NCBI RefSeq assembly: GCF_900188255.1
Contig: NZ_FZNS01000005.1
Location: forward strand, 405,436-469,435
Direction: 5' to 3'
Length of the DNA: 64,000 nucleotides
DNA from: Hymenobacter mucosus
Lineage (GTDB): Bacteria > Bacteroidota > Bacteroidia > Cytophagales > Hymenobacteraceae
The notes beneath the pieces are model-generated. The model did no database searches and was not told the origin of the DNA. It worked only from the letters and a program-made list of their open reading frames with translations. Of this stretch, positions 1-8,916 are shown one piece after another. Each line of letters opens with the position of its first letter. The stretch's first letter is position 1. The position numbers and the translations under genes were made by a program.

Positions 1-279
1 TAGCTCAGGTTGGGCCAGTGTACTCAAGTGAAGCTTAACAATAGCCAAGGTAGTACCCACTCCATCGTGCAGGTCGCCGGCAATGCGCCGCCGCTCTTCC
101 TCCTGAGCTAGTAGGGCCGCTTCTAGGGCTTGTTGTTGCGCCATTTCCCCCATTTCCCGCATTTGTTCCTGTTGGCGTAGCAACCGGCGCTGGTAGCGCA
201 GTACGAAGGCTACTATGCCCAAGGCAAGGAGCAGCAGCACTGGAGTAGCCAGTAAAACGGGAAATAGCCGACTGTCCAT
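1..279 (-). CDS. Sensor histidine kinase, N-terminal part (HisKA_3 / NarL type), cut by window edge
   Basis: Only the first 93 codons are inside the window; the rest lies beyond base 1. The protein starts with a hydrophobic segment (residues about 6-23, a single membrane helix), then a Gln/Glu/Arg-rich coiled coil, then the phospho-acceptor motif EEERRRIAGDLHDGVG (H of DLHDG is the expected phosphorylation site). That motif is typical of HisKA_3 dimerisation domains in NarX/DegS/LiaS-like kinases, which pair with LuxR-type response regulators. ATG at 279 is the first start in frame; the frame upstream is open back to a TAA near 369 but has no usable start, although it encodes another hydrophobic stretch, so an upstream sensor part cannot be fully excluded. 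The partner regulator is probably outside the window. Confidence 0.8.
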   Translation of the reverse strand, partial: MDSRLFPVLLATPVLLLLALGIVAFVLRYQRRLLRQQEQMREMGEMAQQQALEAALLAQEEERRRIAGDLHDGVGTTLAIVKLHLSTLAQPEL

Positions 280-692
280 ACGGTAGAGTACCCCTGCTGC
301 TAGGAGAATAAATAGTCGGCTGTAAATGAACGTCTGCTTGACATAAGCGACAGAATAGCACTCTTGCTTTTAAAACGGTTTCTTCCGTGAATGTCTGCCC
401 ATACCAGCCACCTGCGCCTCAGCTATTTTGTATAACTGAGCCTGCATGCTAGAGTATAATCAGTGGAAGAGGGTAGTAAAATAAGGAGAATAGCTTGGAA
501 CATCCATATACTGAGTTTTTTCTGTGGCCTCACTTGCTTTCCTACGCGGCTATGCTGGTTGCCTAAATGTGCAGCGGTAGGTAAGCTGAAGTAGTAAAAC
601 GCTCAGTTGAGGGCAGAGCTTAACAGTTGAAAAACAAGCCTATAAAAGAGCTACTGCCTCAGAGAGACGAGCGACCAGCTAGAGGCTATACT
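280..692. other. Intergenic, no gene seen
   Basis: Between the kinase start and the xseB stop. All frames are broken by frequent stops on both strands and I see no RNA gene, repeat or convincing terminator. The promoter of the leftward kinase gene should lie in the part next to 279. Confidence 0.5.
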
Positions 693-920
693 CTATTCTT
701 CATCTGAATATGCAGCATCATCTTCATCGTCCAAATTTTCGAAAACTTGGTCAATAGCCGATTCAGCGGAGCGGAGTTTCTGCTTGCAAAGGCGAATCAA
801 CTCAGCGGAACGCTGCACGCGGGCCGTGAGGTCGTCTACGTCTACAGCATCGGTTTCCAGAGCGCGCAGAATGGTCTCTAGCTCTTCAATGGCTTGGCGA
901 TAGGTAGTGTTCTGAGGCAT
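693..920 (-). CDS. xseB: Exodeoxyribonuclease VII small subunit
   Basis: 75 residues, the usual length of XseB. The sequence opens with a Tyr/Arg helix and the family pattern YRQAIEELETILRALE followed by DVDDLTARVQRSAELI and LCKQKLRSAE, which form the helical pair that binds the coiled coil of XseA; the acidic tail (DDEDDAAYSDEE) is common in this family. Several XseB chains decorate each XseA and are needed for the exonuclease that degrades single-stranded DNA from both ends into short oligonucleotides. It lies 17 bp behind xseA on the same strand, so the two are one transcription unit. Start is the first ATG in frame. Confidence 0.95.
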   Translation of the reverse strand: MPQNTTYRQAIEELETILRALETDAVDVDDLTARVQRSAELIRLCKQKLRSAESAIDQVFENLDDEDDAAYSDEE

Positions 921-937
921 GAGAGTAAAGCAAAAAC

Positions 938-2422
938 TTAGGGGCGAAACAGCGGAAGCTGCCCGCCAATACGGGCAGGAACGACAGCGTCGGGTAGGCG
1001 TAGTAGCACTTCGTCGCCGGCACGTAAGGCTTTGATGATGGGCTTGCCAGTAGGAGTGAGCAGGCGCACTGTGCCCACGGGACCAGTAGGCATTGCCTCC
1101 AAGCGGGCTAACCGCAGGGCCGCCGCGTGCAGCAGGCGCTGAGTAGCAAGCTGTAACTGGTAGCGCCGGTGCAGAAGCTGTTCCCGCCGCCGCCGATGCA
1201 GATGGCGGAAGCGGCGCGCCAAGGCGCGACCCAGCGTACGCAACCGGCTTTCCTGCTCCCGGAGCCCGCGCCGCGCGGCCCGGTGCAACTGGTGTCGTCG
1301 CCGCGACAACTGCTGCTCGAGTTGGTGCAATTGGGCGCGAGGAGCAGCCGCAGCTACGCGAATGCGGGCGTGCAAGGCGTCGCGCTGCTCCTCTAGTTGC
1401 TGGCGAGCATGTTGGTGCGCCCGTCGTGCCAGGCGGCGTAAGTGGTCCTGAGCATCTTGTACCCGGCTTAGTGCCAGCTCACGAATACGGCTACCGTAGC
1501 CATCGAGGGCGGCCTCTAAGCGCGCTAGGCGCTCAATAAGAAAGGCGGCCACGGCCGTTGGGGTCTTTAGTGCAGTATGGGCAGTAAGGTCTACTACCGC
1601 CTCGTCGCGCTCGTGACCAATACCAGTGAGTACCGGCAATGGGAAAGCTCCAATGGCTGCTGCCAGCCCATAGTCGTCGAAGGCTAGCAAATCGGTTTTG
1701 GAACCCCCGCCCCGGATAACTACTACCGCATCAAACTGGCGTCGGCGGGCTCGAATGGATGCTAGCGCTGCCCGAATGCTGGCAGGGGCATCGTCGCCCT
1801 GCATGGTGGCCGGAAATAAGGTAAGAGCGAAATCGTAGGGTGCCTCTCGCAACTGCTGCACAAAGTCCTGCCAGCCCGCCGCCGTGGGCGAAGAAATGAC
1901 CGCCACGCGCTGCACCCCAATAGGTAGTACGAGGCGGCGCTGGCGCTCTAGCAACCCCTTGGCTTCCAGCTTCCGCAGTGTTTCAAGGCGCTGGCGTGCT
2001 AAGTCACCCACGGTATACGTAGGGTCAATGCTCAGCACATCCAAACTTAAGCCAAATTGCTCGTGAAACTTCACTTGTACCCGCAGCATCAACTTGAGGC
2101 CAGGGCGTAGGGTAAGGCCCGTATGTTCCTCGAAAGCAGGGGCGAGCTGCTGGAAACGCTGGCTCCAGATGGTAGCGCGCGCCTGGGCCTTCAGCTGGGC
2201 ACCGCGGCCCGTGGTATGCTGGTCAGTGAGGGTGAGGTAACAATGGGCGCCGTCGAAGCGAGGAAGGGTGAGGTCGGCAATTTCAGCTACTACCCAGTAA
2301 GAATCAGCAAACCGCTCACTTAGCGTTTGCCGCACGCGCGCCAGTAGCTCGGCTAGGGGCAAAGCGGCAGGTGGAAGAGCGGAGAGCCCTGGTTCTGGGC
2401 GGCGGTTGTACAGAGGCGGCAT
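938..2422 (-). CDS. xseA: Exodeoxyribonuclease VII large subunit
   Basis: Catalytic subunit of exonuclease VII, acting in mismatch repair and removal of single-stranded DNA. An N-terminal OB-fold (about residues 20-120, with LPLAELLARVR and YWVVAEIADL) is followed by the nuclease core: VISSPTAAGWQDF, VVVIRGGGS (about residues 235-242) and GIGHERDEAVVDLTAHTALKTPTA (about 263-286; written here in parts: GIGHERDE, then DLTAH, then KTPTA), the hallmark of the family. The C-terminal part is a very Arg/His/Gln-rich coiled coil that binds XseB. The frame is open upstream to an ATG at 2506, and another ATG is at 2452; I prefer 2422 (protein begins MPPLYNRR, 494 residues) because the upstream extension is Cys/Ser-rich and unlike the family. 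First gene of xseA-xseB. Confidence 0.9.
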   Translation of the reverse strand: MPPLYNRRPEPGLSALPPAALPLAELLARVRQTLSERFADSYWVVAEIADLTLPRFDGAHCYLTLTDQHTTGRGAQLKAQARATIWSQRFQQLAPAFEEHTGLTLRPGLKLMLRVQVKFHEQFGLSLDVLSIDPTYTVGDLARQRLETLRKLEAKGLLERQRRLVLPIGVQRVAVISSPTAAGWQDFVQQLREAPYDFALTLFPATMQGDDAPASIRAALASIRARRRQFDAVVVIRGGGSKTDLLAFDDYGLAAAIGAFPLPVLTGIGHERDEAVVDLTAHTALKTPTAVAAFLIERLARLEAALDGYGSRIRELALSRVQDAQDHLRRLARRAHQHARQQLEEQRDALHARIRVAAAAPRAQLHQLEQQLSRRRHQLHRAARRGLREQESRLRTLGRALARRFRHLHRRRREQLLHRRYQLQLATQRLLHAAALRLARLEAMPTGPVGTVRLLTPTGKPIIKALRAGDEVLLRLPDAVVPARIGGQLPLFRP

Positions 2423-2703
2423 GTGGGTGCAAGTTACGCAGAAGGCAGGCATGGGCACCACAACCCAGGACGAAGGAAGGGCAATGATACCAGACGACGA
2501 CGACACGCCCGCTACCGTACGCAGGGCCTAGTGTGCTAGGCGCTAGTGGCGCATTCAACGCGGATAAGCAATGCAACGTCCCTGGTAGGCAAACGTCTTT
2601 GCGGTCCGCAAACGGCCATACGAGAGCACAAAGCTGAACGTAGCCCCCGCGGATTTTGTGTTTACCTTGCTTCCCATTCCATTCCCCTAATCCATTCCTT
2701 TGC

Positions 2704-4818
2704 ATGAAAAACCGTAATAACCTGACGCTGGCCACCGTGGCAGCTGCCGGTTTGGCCCTGGCTGGTTGTGCTTCCAGCAAAACGGCGACTCCCACCGCTG
2801 CCGCCACAACCGCACCTGCTCCGGCCGCCCCAGCCCAGGAAGCTACTACCCCAGGCGTAGGCATCAGCGTGGCCAATATCGACCCCTCGGTATCGCCCTG
2901 CGACAACTTCTTCCAGTACGCCTCCGGTAGCTGGCTTAAAAACAACCCTATTCCAGCGTCGGAAGTACGCTGGGGCTCTTTCAATTTGCTGGCTGACCAG
3001 AATAACGCTGTGATGCGGCAAATTCTGCAGGAAGCAGCAACCAACACCTCGGCGGCGAAGGGCACCAACGCCCAAAAAGTTGGGGACTACTACGCTTCCG
3101 GTATGGATACGGTGGCTATTGAAAAAGCCGGCTTGAAATACCTCCAGCCCGAGCTAGCCCGCATCAACGCTATCAAAGACTTGAAAGGCGTGCAGAATGA
3201 GTTGGTGCGTCAGCAGCTGTATGGCACCGGTGCCTTTTTCTATGTGGGCGTGGGTCAGGATGAAAAGAAAAGCACTGAGTATGCCGTGCAGTTCTATCAG
3301 GGCGGCCTCAGCTTACCCGACCGTGACTACTACTTGAAAGACGATGCCCGCTCTAAAGGCATCCGCTCGGCATATACCACTTACCTCACCAACACCTTCA
3401 AGCTGTTGGGCGACAGCCCGGCCGCAGCCGCCAAAAATGCCGCCACGGTGATGCGCTTGGAGACGCGCCTGGCCAAAGCTAGCCGTACCCGCGTGGCCCT
3501 GCGCGACCCCCAGGCTAACTACAATAAAATGACCGTGGCCGAGGCCAATAAGCAGTTCCCCAACCTGGGGCTGACGGCCATGCTGCCCGCCATGAAGCTG
3601 GGCGCGGCTAAAACGGTAATTGTAGGCCAGCCGGAGTTTTTCAAAGAGGAAAGCACCATGCTTAAGCAGGAGCCAGTGGGCGACCTGAAAACCTACCTGC
3701 GGTGGCACATGGCTTCCTCTCTCACGTCGGCGCTGCCCAAGGCGTTTGGCGACGAGCAGTTCCGCTTTTCGCAGGTACTCAGTGGTGCCAAGCAGCAGCA
3801 GCCCCGCTGGAAGCGCATGAATGCCGCTACCGACCGCGCCCTGGGTGAAGCCTTCGGTCAGCTCTACGTGGACAAGGCTTTCACACCCGACACCAAGGCC
3901 AAAGCAATGACGATGGTGCAGAACATTCGGGAAGCCATGGGGGAGCATATCCGCAAGGCTGACTGGATGAGCGAAACCACCAAGCAGGAGGCGCTGAAAA
4001 AGCTGAACGCCTTCACCGTAAAAATTGGCTACCCCGACAAGTGGAAGGACTACTCGGCCCTGAATATCTCGCGCGAGTCGTACTTGCAGAACGTACTGGC
4101 GGCTCGCAAGTGGGCCATCATGGACAACAACAGCAAGTTTGGTAAGCCCATCGACCGTGCTGAGTGGGGCATGACGCCGCCCACGGTAAATGCTTACTAC
4201 AATCCGCCGATGAACGAAATCGTGTTCCCGGCCGGCATTATGCAGCCCCCGTTCTTCGACCCCAAGGCCGATGACGCGGTAAACTACGGCGGTATGGGCG
4301 CCGTGATTGGTCACGAAATCACCCACGGCTTCGATGACCAAGGCCGTCAGTATGACTCGGAAGGCAATCTGCGCGACTGGTGGACCAAGGAGGATGCTGC
4401 CAAGTTTGAGCAGCGCGCCGATATGGTAGGGAAGCAGTATTCCGCTTTCTCACCTCTCGACTCCGTGTTTGTAAACGGGAAGCTGACCATGGGTGAAAAC
4501 CTAGCTGACCTCGGGGGGTTGAACATTGCTTACTCAGCCCTGGAAAAGCAACTACAGAAAACTTATGGCAACGGAGCGCGACCTAAGTTCGATGGTTTTA
4601 CCCCCGAGCAGCGCTTCTTCCTGGCCTGGGCTCAGATCTGGCGTACCAACGCCCGCCCCGAGTACCTGCGCCAGCAGGTAATGACGGACCCACACTCCCC
4701 CGCGCAGTTCCGTACGAGCGGGCCGCTAATGAACATGCCCGAGTTCTTCGAAGCCTTCGGCTGTAAGGACGACGCCAAGATGGTGCGCGCTCAAGCCGAC
4801 CGTGCCAAAGTATGGTAG
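2704..4818 (+). CDS. Secreted M13 family zinc endopeptidase (neprilysin/PepO-like) lipoprotein
   Basis: 704 residues. The N-terminus is a lipoprotein signal with lipobox LAGC (Cys22), so the enzyme should be anchored in the envelope, cutting peptides in the periplasm or outside. After a Ala/Thr/Pro linker come the M13 N-terminal domain (begins with DPSVSPCDNFFQYASGSW, about residues 60-77) and the C-terminal catalytic domain with NAYYNP, the zinc motif HEITH at 537-541 and the third ligand in ENLADLGG (Glu598), all intact. An in-frame ATG at 2656 would add 16 residues before the signal peptide; the start at 2704 gives a standard signal peptide. The gene stands alone and is followed by a strong terminator. 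Members of this family degrade oligopeptides; the substrate here is unknown. Confidence 0.95.
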   Translation: MKNRNNLTLATVAAAGLALAGCASSKTATPTAAATTAPAPAAPAQEATTPGVGISVANIDPSVSPCDNFFQYASGSWLKNNPIPASEVRWGSFNLLADQNNAVMRQILQEAATNTSAAKGTNAQKVGDYYASGMDTVAIEKAGLKYLQPELARINAIKDLKGVQNELVRQQLYGTGAFFYVGVGQDEKKSTEYAVQFYQGGLSLPDRDYYLKDDARSKGIRSAYTTYLTNTFKLLGDSPAAAAKNAATVMRLETRLAKASRTRVALRDPQANYNKMTVAEANKQFPNLGLTAMLPAMKLGAAKTVIVGQPEFFKEESTMLKQEPVGDLKTYLRWHMASSLTSALPKAFGDEQFRFSQVLSGAKQQQPRWKRMNAATDRALGEAFGQLYVDKAFTPDTKAKAMTMVQNIREAMGEHIRKADWMSETTKQEALKKLNAFTVKIGYPDKWKDYSALNISRESYLQNVLAARKWAIMDNNSKFGKPIDRAEWGMTPPTVNAYYNPPMNEIVFPAGIMQPPFFDPKADDAVNYGGMGAVIGHEITHGFDDQGRQYDSEGNLRDWWTKEDAAKFEQRADMVGKQYSAFSPLDSVFVNGKLTMGENLADLGGLNIAYSALEKQLQKTYGNGARPKFDGFTPEQRFFLAWAQIWRTNARPEYLRQQVMTDPHSPAQFRTSGPLMNMPEFFEAFGCKDDAKMVRAQADRAKVW

Positions 4819-4848
4819 TCTAAGCACGCAGCAGATGCTACTACACCC

Positions 4849-4886
4849 AAAAAAGGCCGATCCGCATGTGCGGATCGGCCTTTTTT
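4849..4886 (+). terminator. Rho-independent terminator after the M13 peptidase
   Basis: A 12-bp perfect stem (4855-4866 with 4869-4880) preceded by six A and followed by six T. It sits 30 bp after the stop at 4818 and just before the next gene at 4921. Confidence 0.9.
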
Positions 4887-4920
4887 GGCGTAGTACCTAC
4901 CCACCTACTTACTTTACTTT

Positions 4921-5289
4921 ATGCAAACCATCTTTCGCCTGCTCAGTGGCCTTGTATTAGGAGTGACCCTGCTGACTGCCTGCAAACCCAACTTGGAAGA
5001 ACAGCTGCAAAATCCTCGCGTGGGGGATGTATATGTAGTGCAGTTTCAGCCAGTGAATACTCAGCTGCAACGTTACTACTTTTACCAAGTAGCGGCCGTG
5101 CGGCCCGATGCGGTAGACCTGCACCCAGCCCGCCAAGAAGCCACTGATGCCCAAGCAAGTACCGCCGCGCCCAATTTCTTTTCTGATAATACTCTTACCT
5201 ACACCCGGGCGGAGGCGCTAGAGCTATTGCAAGAGCAGCCCGGCGACGTGCAGCATACGCGCTTAGTGCAGGTGCGCAGTGCCGACTAG
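4921..5289 (+). CDS. Small lipoprotein of unknown function
   Basis: 122 residues. Starts with a clear lipoprotein signal (MQTIFRLLSGLVLGVTLLTAC, lipobox LTAC, Cys21). The mature part is short and polar with aromatic residues (RYYFYQVAAV) and no motif I recognise. It begins after the terminator of the M13 gene and converges on the cyclophilin gene with only 17 bp between the stops. Probably membrane-anchored in the periplasm; function unknown. Confidence 0.75.
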   Translation: MQTIFRLLSGLVLGVTLLTACKPNLEEQLQNPRVGDVYVVQFQPVNTQLQRYYFYQVAAVRPDAVDLHPARQEATDAQASTAAPNFFSDNTLTYTRAEALELLQEQPGDVQHTRLVQVRSAD

Positions 5290-5306
5290 CTGGCCTAACC
5301 AACCTG

Positions 5307-6056
5307 CTACTTCACGACGGTTAGCTTGATGTCGACGTCCTTTTTGGGCCACTGGTCGGTGTCTACGGGTTCGTTGGCAATCTTGTCGATGACGTCGAAG
5401 CCCTCTACTACCTCCCCAAACACGGTATACTGCCCATCAAGTGAGGGTGTGCCTCCCACAGTAGCGTATGCCCGCTTTTGCTCGGGAGTGAGTTGGCGGC
5501 CAGCATTGGCCTGAGCTTGGTCAGGCGTCAGCTTTTGCCCCTGCACAATGTAGAAGTCGTGGCTGGAGGAGAGGTGCCCTGGGTTTTGCTCGTCGTCGTA
5601 GCGGGCCATGCCCAGGGCGCCGCGCTTATGAAAATGGCGAGTAGATATTTCAGGAGGGAGGCGGTAGCGGCTTAGCTGAATGGTGAAATGGTCGGACGTG
5701 CCTCCCTGAATGGCAAAGCCTTTCACTACTCGGTTGAACACAGTCTGATCGAAGTAACCTTTGCGCGTCAGCAGCAGAAAGTTGGCGGTGTGTAATGGGG
5801 TGTCATCATACAGCCGAATGCGCATATCGCCGTGGCGGGTGTGCATAATCAGTTCCTGACCAGGATACTGGCGCCCATAGTCAGTAAGCAACGTGACAGC
5901 ATTACTGTCGGCCAACGATGTGAGGGCGGGCCCTGGGGCCGTGGGAGGCGGGAGCGCAGTGCTTACATCTGCAGTTTCCGGCTGGGTGCGGTTGCAGCCA
6001 ACGAAACTACTTAGAAGACCTACGAAGAGAAAAAAGCGAAGCTGGGTAGGAAGCAT
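5307..6056 (-). CDS. Cyclophilin-type peptidyl-prolyl cis-trans isomerase, lipoprotein
   Basis: 249 residues. N-terminal lipoprotein signal ending in FVGC (Cys21), then a linker and a cyclophilin domain from about residue 68: GDMRIRLYDDTPLHTANFL, VFNRVVKGFAIQGG (F-x-R and IQGG of the active site) and a C-terminal YTVFGEVVEGFDVIDKIA. The domain carries an insertion with KLTPDQAQANAGRQLTPEQ, typical of Bacteroidota periplasmic cyclophilins. It should speed prolyl isomerisation during folding of exported proteins. Alone on the minus strand; the upstream space contains the terminator of the Mn catalase gene. Confidence 0.92.
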   Translation of the reverse strand: MLPTQLRFFLFVGLLSSFVGCNRTQPETADVSTALPPPTAPGPALTSLADSNAVTLLTDYGRQYPGQELIMHTRHGDMRIRLYDDTPLHTANFLLLTRKGYFDQTVFNRVVKGFAIQGGTSDHFTIQLSRYRLPPEISTRHFHKRGALGMARYDDEQNPGHLSSSHDFYIVQGQKLTPDQAQANAGRQLTPEQKRAYATVGGTPSLDGQYTVFGEVVEGFDVIDKIANEPVDTDQWPKKDVDIKLTVVK

Positions 6057-6088
6057 AGTGCGGGATATTACTGGCTGGGGCCAAACGC

Positions 6089-6120
6089 AAAAAGGCGGCT
6101 GCCCGCGTGGGCAGCCGCCT
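6089..6120 (-). terminator. Rho-independent terminator after the Mn catalase
   Basis: Perfect 12-bp GC-rich stem (6093-6104 with 6109-6120); on the minus strand it is followed by a short T run (complement of 6089-6093). About 65 bp downstream of the catalase stop. Confidence 0.85.
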
Positions 6121-6183
6121 CAAACATAACAGCTAGCAACTAATCAACGCCATTGCGTAATTAAGCTGCGTTGCCGCTGTGTA

Positions 6184-7089
6184 TTACATCTTGATACCCA
6201 TTTTTTTGGCGATGTCCATAAACATCTGGGGGTCGTAATCATCGGCACCGGGCGAGTTGAGCTGGGGCTCCTCTTCTAGTACGGGGTAAGGCACGCCCTC
6301 AAAACCACCCTGAATTACTTCCAGGGGCTGGCCGTCCTCGGGGTGAGTACCATTCCAGATGATGCCCGCTTGCTTGTAGTCGTCGGGGCTGAAGGTGTAC
6401 AACTTCAGGTGTAGCTTCTGCTGGTCCTGGAGCTTTTTGGCTTCGGGGAAAGCATCATTGCTTAGCTCTGGCACGGGAACCAGCTTGCTTACTTCTACAC
6501 CCGTTAGCTTTTCTAGTGCTTTGGCATACGCCACTACGTGCAACCCACCGCGTACCAGCAAGTAGCCTACCATGGTGCGGGCGCAAGGGTCCGATACCAT
6601 TTCGTACACTCGCATTTTATTGGCACGAGCACCGCATTCCAGGAAGAAGTTGTGCAGCAAGTCTAGCTTTAAGTTGCCGCTGCTGTGCACGTACTGGCCA
6701 GTCCAAGGGTTACCCATGGAATCGTATGGTACGGCTGTTTGGGCACTGCTGAGGAAATGGTAGCTGTTGCGCGCATCAGCTACGCCCGCCAGTGGAGCTG
6801 GTACGGGGTCTTTGCCCCGGGGCGTTTGGCCGGTTAGGAGCAGGTTGATAGCGTATGATACGGCCTCAATGTGGCTATATTCTTCGGCAGCAATGCTGCA
6901 GGTAAGATCGTAAAAGGGGCGGAGGCGGTTTCTGCCACGGAAATTGAACGACTGGAATGTGTAGTTCATCAGCGTCGACATCTCCCCATACTTGCCACCT
7001 AGCAACTCCTGAATAGCAGCAGCATCGTTAGGTGAAGGGTTTTTAGGCTTGGGCAGCTCCACGGCTAGCCGGTCATACCGTAAAATCAT
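6184..7089 (-). CDS. Manganese catalase (di-Mn, ferritin-like)
   Basis: 301 residues. Removes hydrogen peroxide with a di-manganese site in a four-helix bundle. The ligands are all present with the spacing known from the Lactiplantibacillus enzyme: Glu36 (GEMSTLMNY), Glu70 and His73 (AAEEYSHIEA), Glu151 (FFLECGARA) and His184 (RGGLHVVAY). The start MILRYDRLAVELP at 7089 matches the family N-terminus; an in-frame ATG at 7143 would add 18 unlike residues. C-terminal tail is acidic and Pro-rich. Cytoplasmic (no signal). It stands alone between a terminator and a long 348-bp upstream space, so it probably has its own promoter, presumably responsive to oxidative or starvation stress (inference). 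Confidence 0.95.
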   Translation of the reverse strand: MILRYDRLAVELPKPKNPSPNDAAAIQELLGGKYGEMSTLMNYTFQSFNFRGRNRLRPFYDLTCSIAAEEYSHIEAVSYAINLLLTGQTPRGKDPVPAPLAGVADARNSYHFLSSAQTAVPYDSMGNPWTGQYVHSSGNLKLDLLHNFFLECGARANKMRVYEMVSDPCARTMVGYLLVRGGLHVVAYAKALEKLTGVEVSKLVPVPELSNDAFPEAKKLQDQQKLHLKLYTFSPDDYKQAGIIWNGTHPEDGQPLEVIQGGFEGVPYPVLEEEPQLNSPGADDYDPQMFMDIAKKMGIKM

Positions 7090-7437
7090 AGCAATTGCTG
7101 TTGAGGTTGAAAAAGTGCTTTCGCCCGTCGTTCCGGGGCGCAATTTCTAACGTCAGAATTGCAGACTAGTTGAGGTACGCCCAAATCTTGTTGAGGGTAT
7201 ATACTATTAATTATGAGATAGTTATTGAGCGCAGTCGGCCGTTGATATAGCACTTAACCGGCACTAGCCTACCCGCTAGTGAGCTGCGGAGTCAATACGA
7301 TACACAAGGTGAATAGTGTCATTAATAATTAGATACTAGCTAGAAAAGAATGACTTACAGTTAGAAATCCGTCAGCAAGGCACAAAAAAAGGTGCGCCCC
7401 TCGGCGCACCTTCCAATTGCTGTTTCTCCTGATCAGC
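7090..7437. other. Intergenic between Mn catalase start and the phospholipase/nuclease-like gene
   Basis: Holds the promoter region for the leftward catalase gene and, at 7384-7410, the terminator of the gene to the right. The middle (about 7190-7370) is A+T rich with no open frame of note. No TAnnTTTG element was found at a proper distance from the catalase start. Confidence 0.5.
7384..7410 (-). terminator. Rho-independent terminator after the zinc phospholipase/nuclease-like gene
   Basis: An 8-bp perfect stem (7391-7398 with 7403-7410) with a seven-T run on the minus strand (complement of 7384-7390), 28 bp after the stop of the gene at 7438. Confidence 0.9.
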
Positions 7438-8667
7438 TTACCAGCCTGAGCCGCTTGGGGTATCCCAGCCGTCGGAGGCAGGTTTTTTCTTTTTAACGGG
7501 CTTATCCGTTTTTACTTTCTCTTTCTGAGCTGGAGCCGCTGCCGGTTTCGATTTTACTTTCACCTTGGTAGTGCCTGCTGGTACGGGCGGTGCGCCAGGA
7601 ATGGGAGAGGCAGCCGGGGCAGCTTCTTCCTGGATTGGGGCCATGTCGGTGGCAGCGTTGATGAGGTCGGGACGTTCTACCGCTTTTTCCTTTTGCAACG
7701 CAAGGAGTAGTTGCTGATCTACCAGTTCGTTCTTGCTCCAAGCCTTCAGTTCCACATCCATCTTTTCCTTCTCTTCCTTGGATGGCTTCTTTGCTAGCAT
7801 CCCATCAAGGTCAGGGCTACCGGCATCCTTCCAGGCAGTCAGCCACATAGAAGCTACCATAGTGGGGGCTAGCTTGAGGCGGAATGCTACTTGGCCACCT
7901 ACCTTTTCGTGGTAGGAGTCAGCGAAGGCATCTGAGTACGCACGGCGGGTTTTGCCGTACTTATGGCTGAACACGTACTTGGTTTCTGGGGTGTAGCGGC
8001 GCGTTATAGCTTCTTCTTGGTCGAAGGTGTCGCCCAAGAAGCCGTACGACTCCTGCACTACCTGCCAAATTGCCGCCTGGGGGTCTTTCAGGTACTTTGC
8101 AGGGTCGCAATCCAGTTTATACTTGGCAATGTGGCGCTCTGGGAGCTTACTTTCCCACAGAGAGTGAAGCCCTTGCTGGTTGGTTAACTGCCCGTCGTAG
8201 TTCTCCGTGGTGTGCAGCGGTACAAAAGCATCCCCAATGTAGTGGCCCAAGTCGGCGGAAAGGTTGATAATGGCTACTGTGTCGCGCTTCTTGAAGGCTT
8301 CGGTTAGCTTTTCCTTAATCTCTACCACCGTCCATGGCACGGTACCGTACTTGTGCAGGGTATCGGCGGTGTACTTGGCCGTGGCCTTCTCCCAGGCTTT
8401 GGGCATGGCGCCGAAGGGGTCCTCACCGAAGTGGTCCATGTCGATGAAATGCTTGCTTGCCTCGCTTGGGTCCTGGTCGCGGCGCTCATCGGGGGCAGTA
8501 CTGAGCTTCACTAGCTCGCCCATGTGCCGGTAATAGAAGCCCCGCATGGAAGAGGGTAGGGCGTATACGGCTAGCTGGGCGATAGTACGGTGAGCAAAAA
8601 AGCCCCAGCCCGGCGACAGTAGCGGGCATAGCAGCACAATGAAAAGCGTGAGAAACAGTTTTTTCAT
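7438..8667 (-). CDS. Secreted zinc-dependent phospholipase C / S1-P1 nuclease-like protein
   Basis: 409 residues. A Sec signal peptide (MKKLFLTLFIVLLCPLLSPG) ends just before WGFFAHR, which resembles the N-terminal Trp and first His that bind zinc in the phospholipase C / S1-P1 nuclease fold. Further ligand-like motifs follow in the family order: HFIDMDHFG, LGHYIGDAFVPLHTTENYDGQ (split: LGHYIGD and PLHTTEN) and GLHSLWE. The C-terminal ~70 residues are a low-complexity Pro/Ala/Lys tail rich in KVKSKP and KPVKKKKP, ending GSGW. ATG at 8667 gives the signal peptide at residue 1; the frame opens further upstream to 8748 without sense. It should act on phosphodiesters outside the cytoplasm, but lipid or nucleic acid as substrate cannot be told apart here. 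Confidence 0.85.
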   Translation of the reverse strand: MKKLFLTLFIVLLCPLLSPGWGFFAHRTIAQLAVYALPSSMRGFYYRHMGELVKLSTAPDERRDQDPSEASKHFIDMDHFGEDPFGAMPKAWEKATAKYTADTLHKYGTVPWTVVEIKEKLTEAFKKRDTVAIINLSADLGHYIGDAFVPLHTTENYDGQLTNQQGLHSLWESKLPERHIAKYKLDCDPAKYLKDPQAAIWQVVQESYGFLGDTFDQEEAITRRYTPETKYVFSHKYGKTRRAYSDAFADSYHEKVGGQVAFRLKLAPTMVASMWLTAWKDAGSPDLDGMLAKKPSKEEKEKMDVELKAWSKNELVDQQLLLALQKEKAVERPDLINAATDMAPIQEEAAPAASPIPGAPPVPAGTTKVKVKSKPAAAPAQKEKVKTDKPVKKKKPASDGWDTPSGSGW

Positions 8668-8916
8668 AGCAACAAGAGAAATCCGCAGACCGCGGGTCCG
8701 TAAAGTTCGGAAATTGTTGCGTATCAAGTACCAAATCCGGTTTAACACTTGCGGTACTGCTGTACTATTCCAAGTAGGCTAGATGGCCAGCAAGTGGAGG
8801 AGGAGCGCTTGCTTATAGATGTGTACTAGGTGTAGCCCGCCAGTGCTTGGCTGAGCGCGTAGCTTAAAAGCAAATAGGCTACTTTGCCTGCTCTCACCTT
8901 CTTCTGCTGAAAAGAC

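Noticed and set aside
35..361. 108-residue minus-strand open frame at the left edge
   Set aside because: It is a shadow frame of the true kinase gene; another frame gives the clear EERRRIAGDLHDGVG motif.
2316..3068. 250-residue minus-strand frame opposite the M13 gene
   Set aside because: Antisense shadow of the metallopeptidase; the plus frame has the HEITH motif and lipoprotein signal.
3313..4341. 342-residue minus-strand frame opposite the M13 catalytic domain
   Set aside because: Long only because G+C-rich codons on the other strand avoid stops; no signal or domain.
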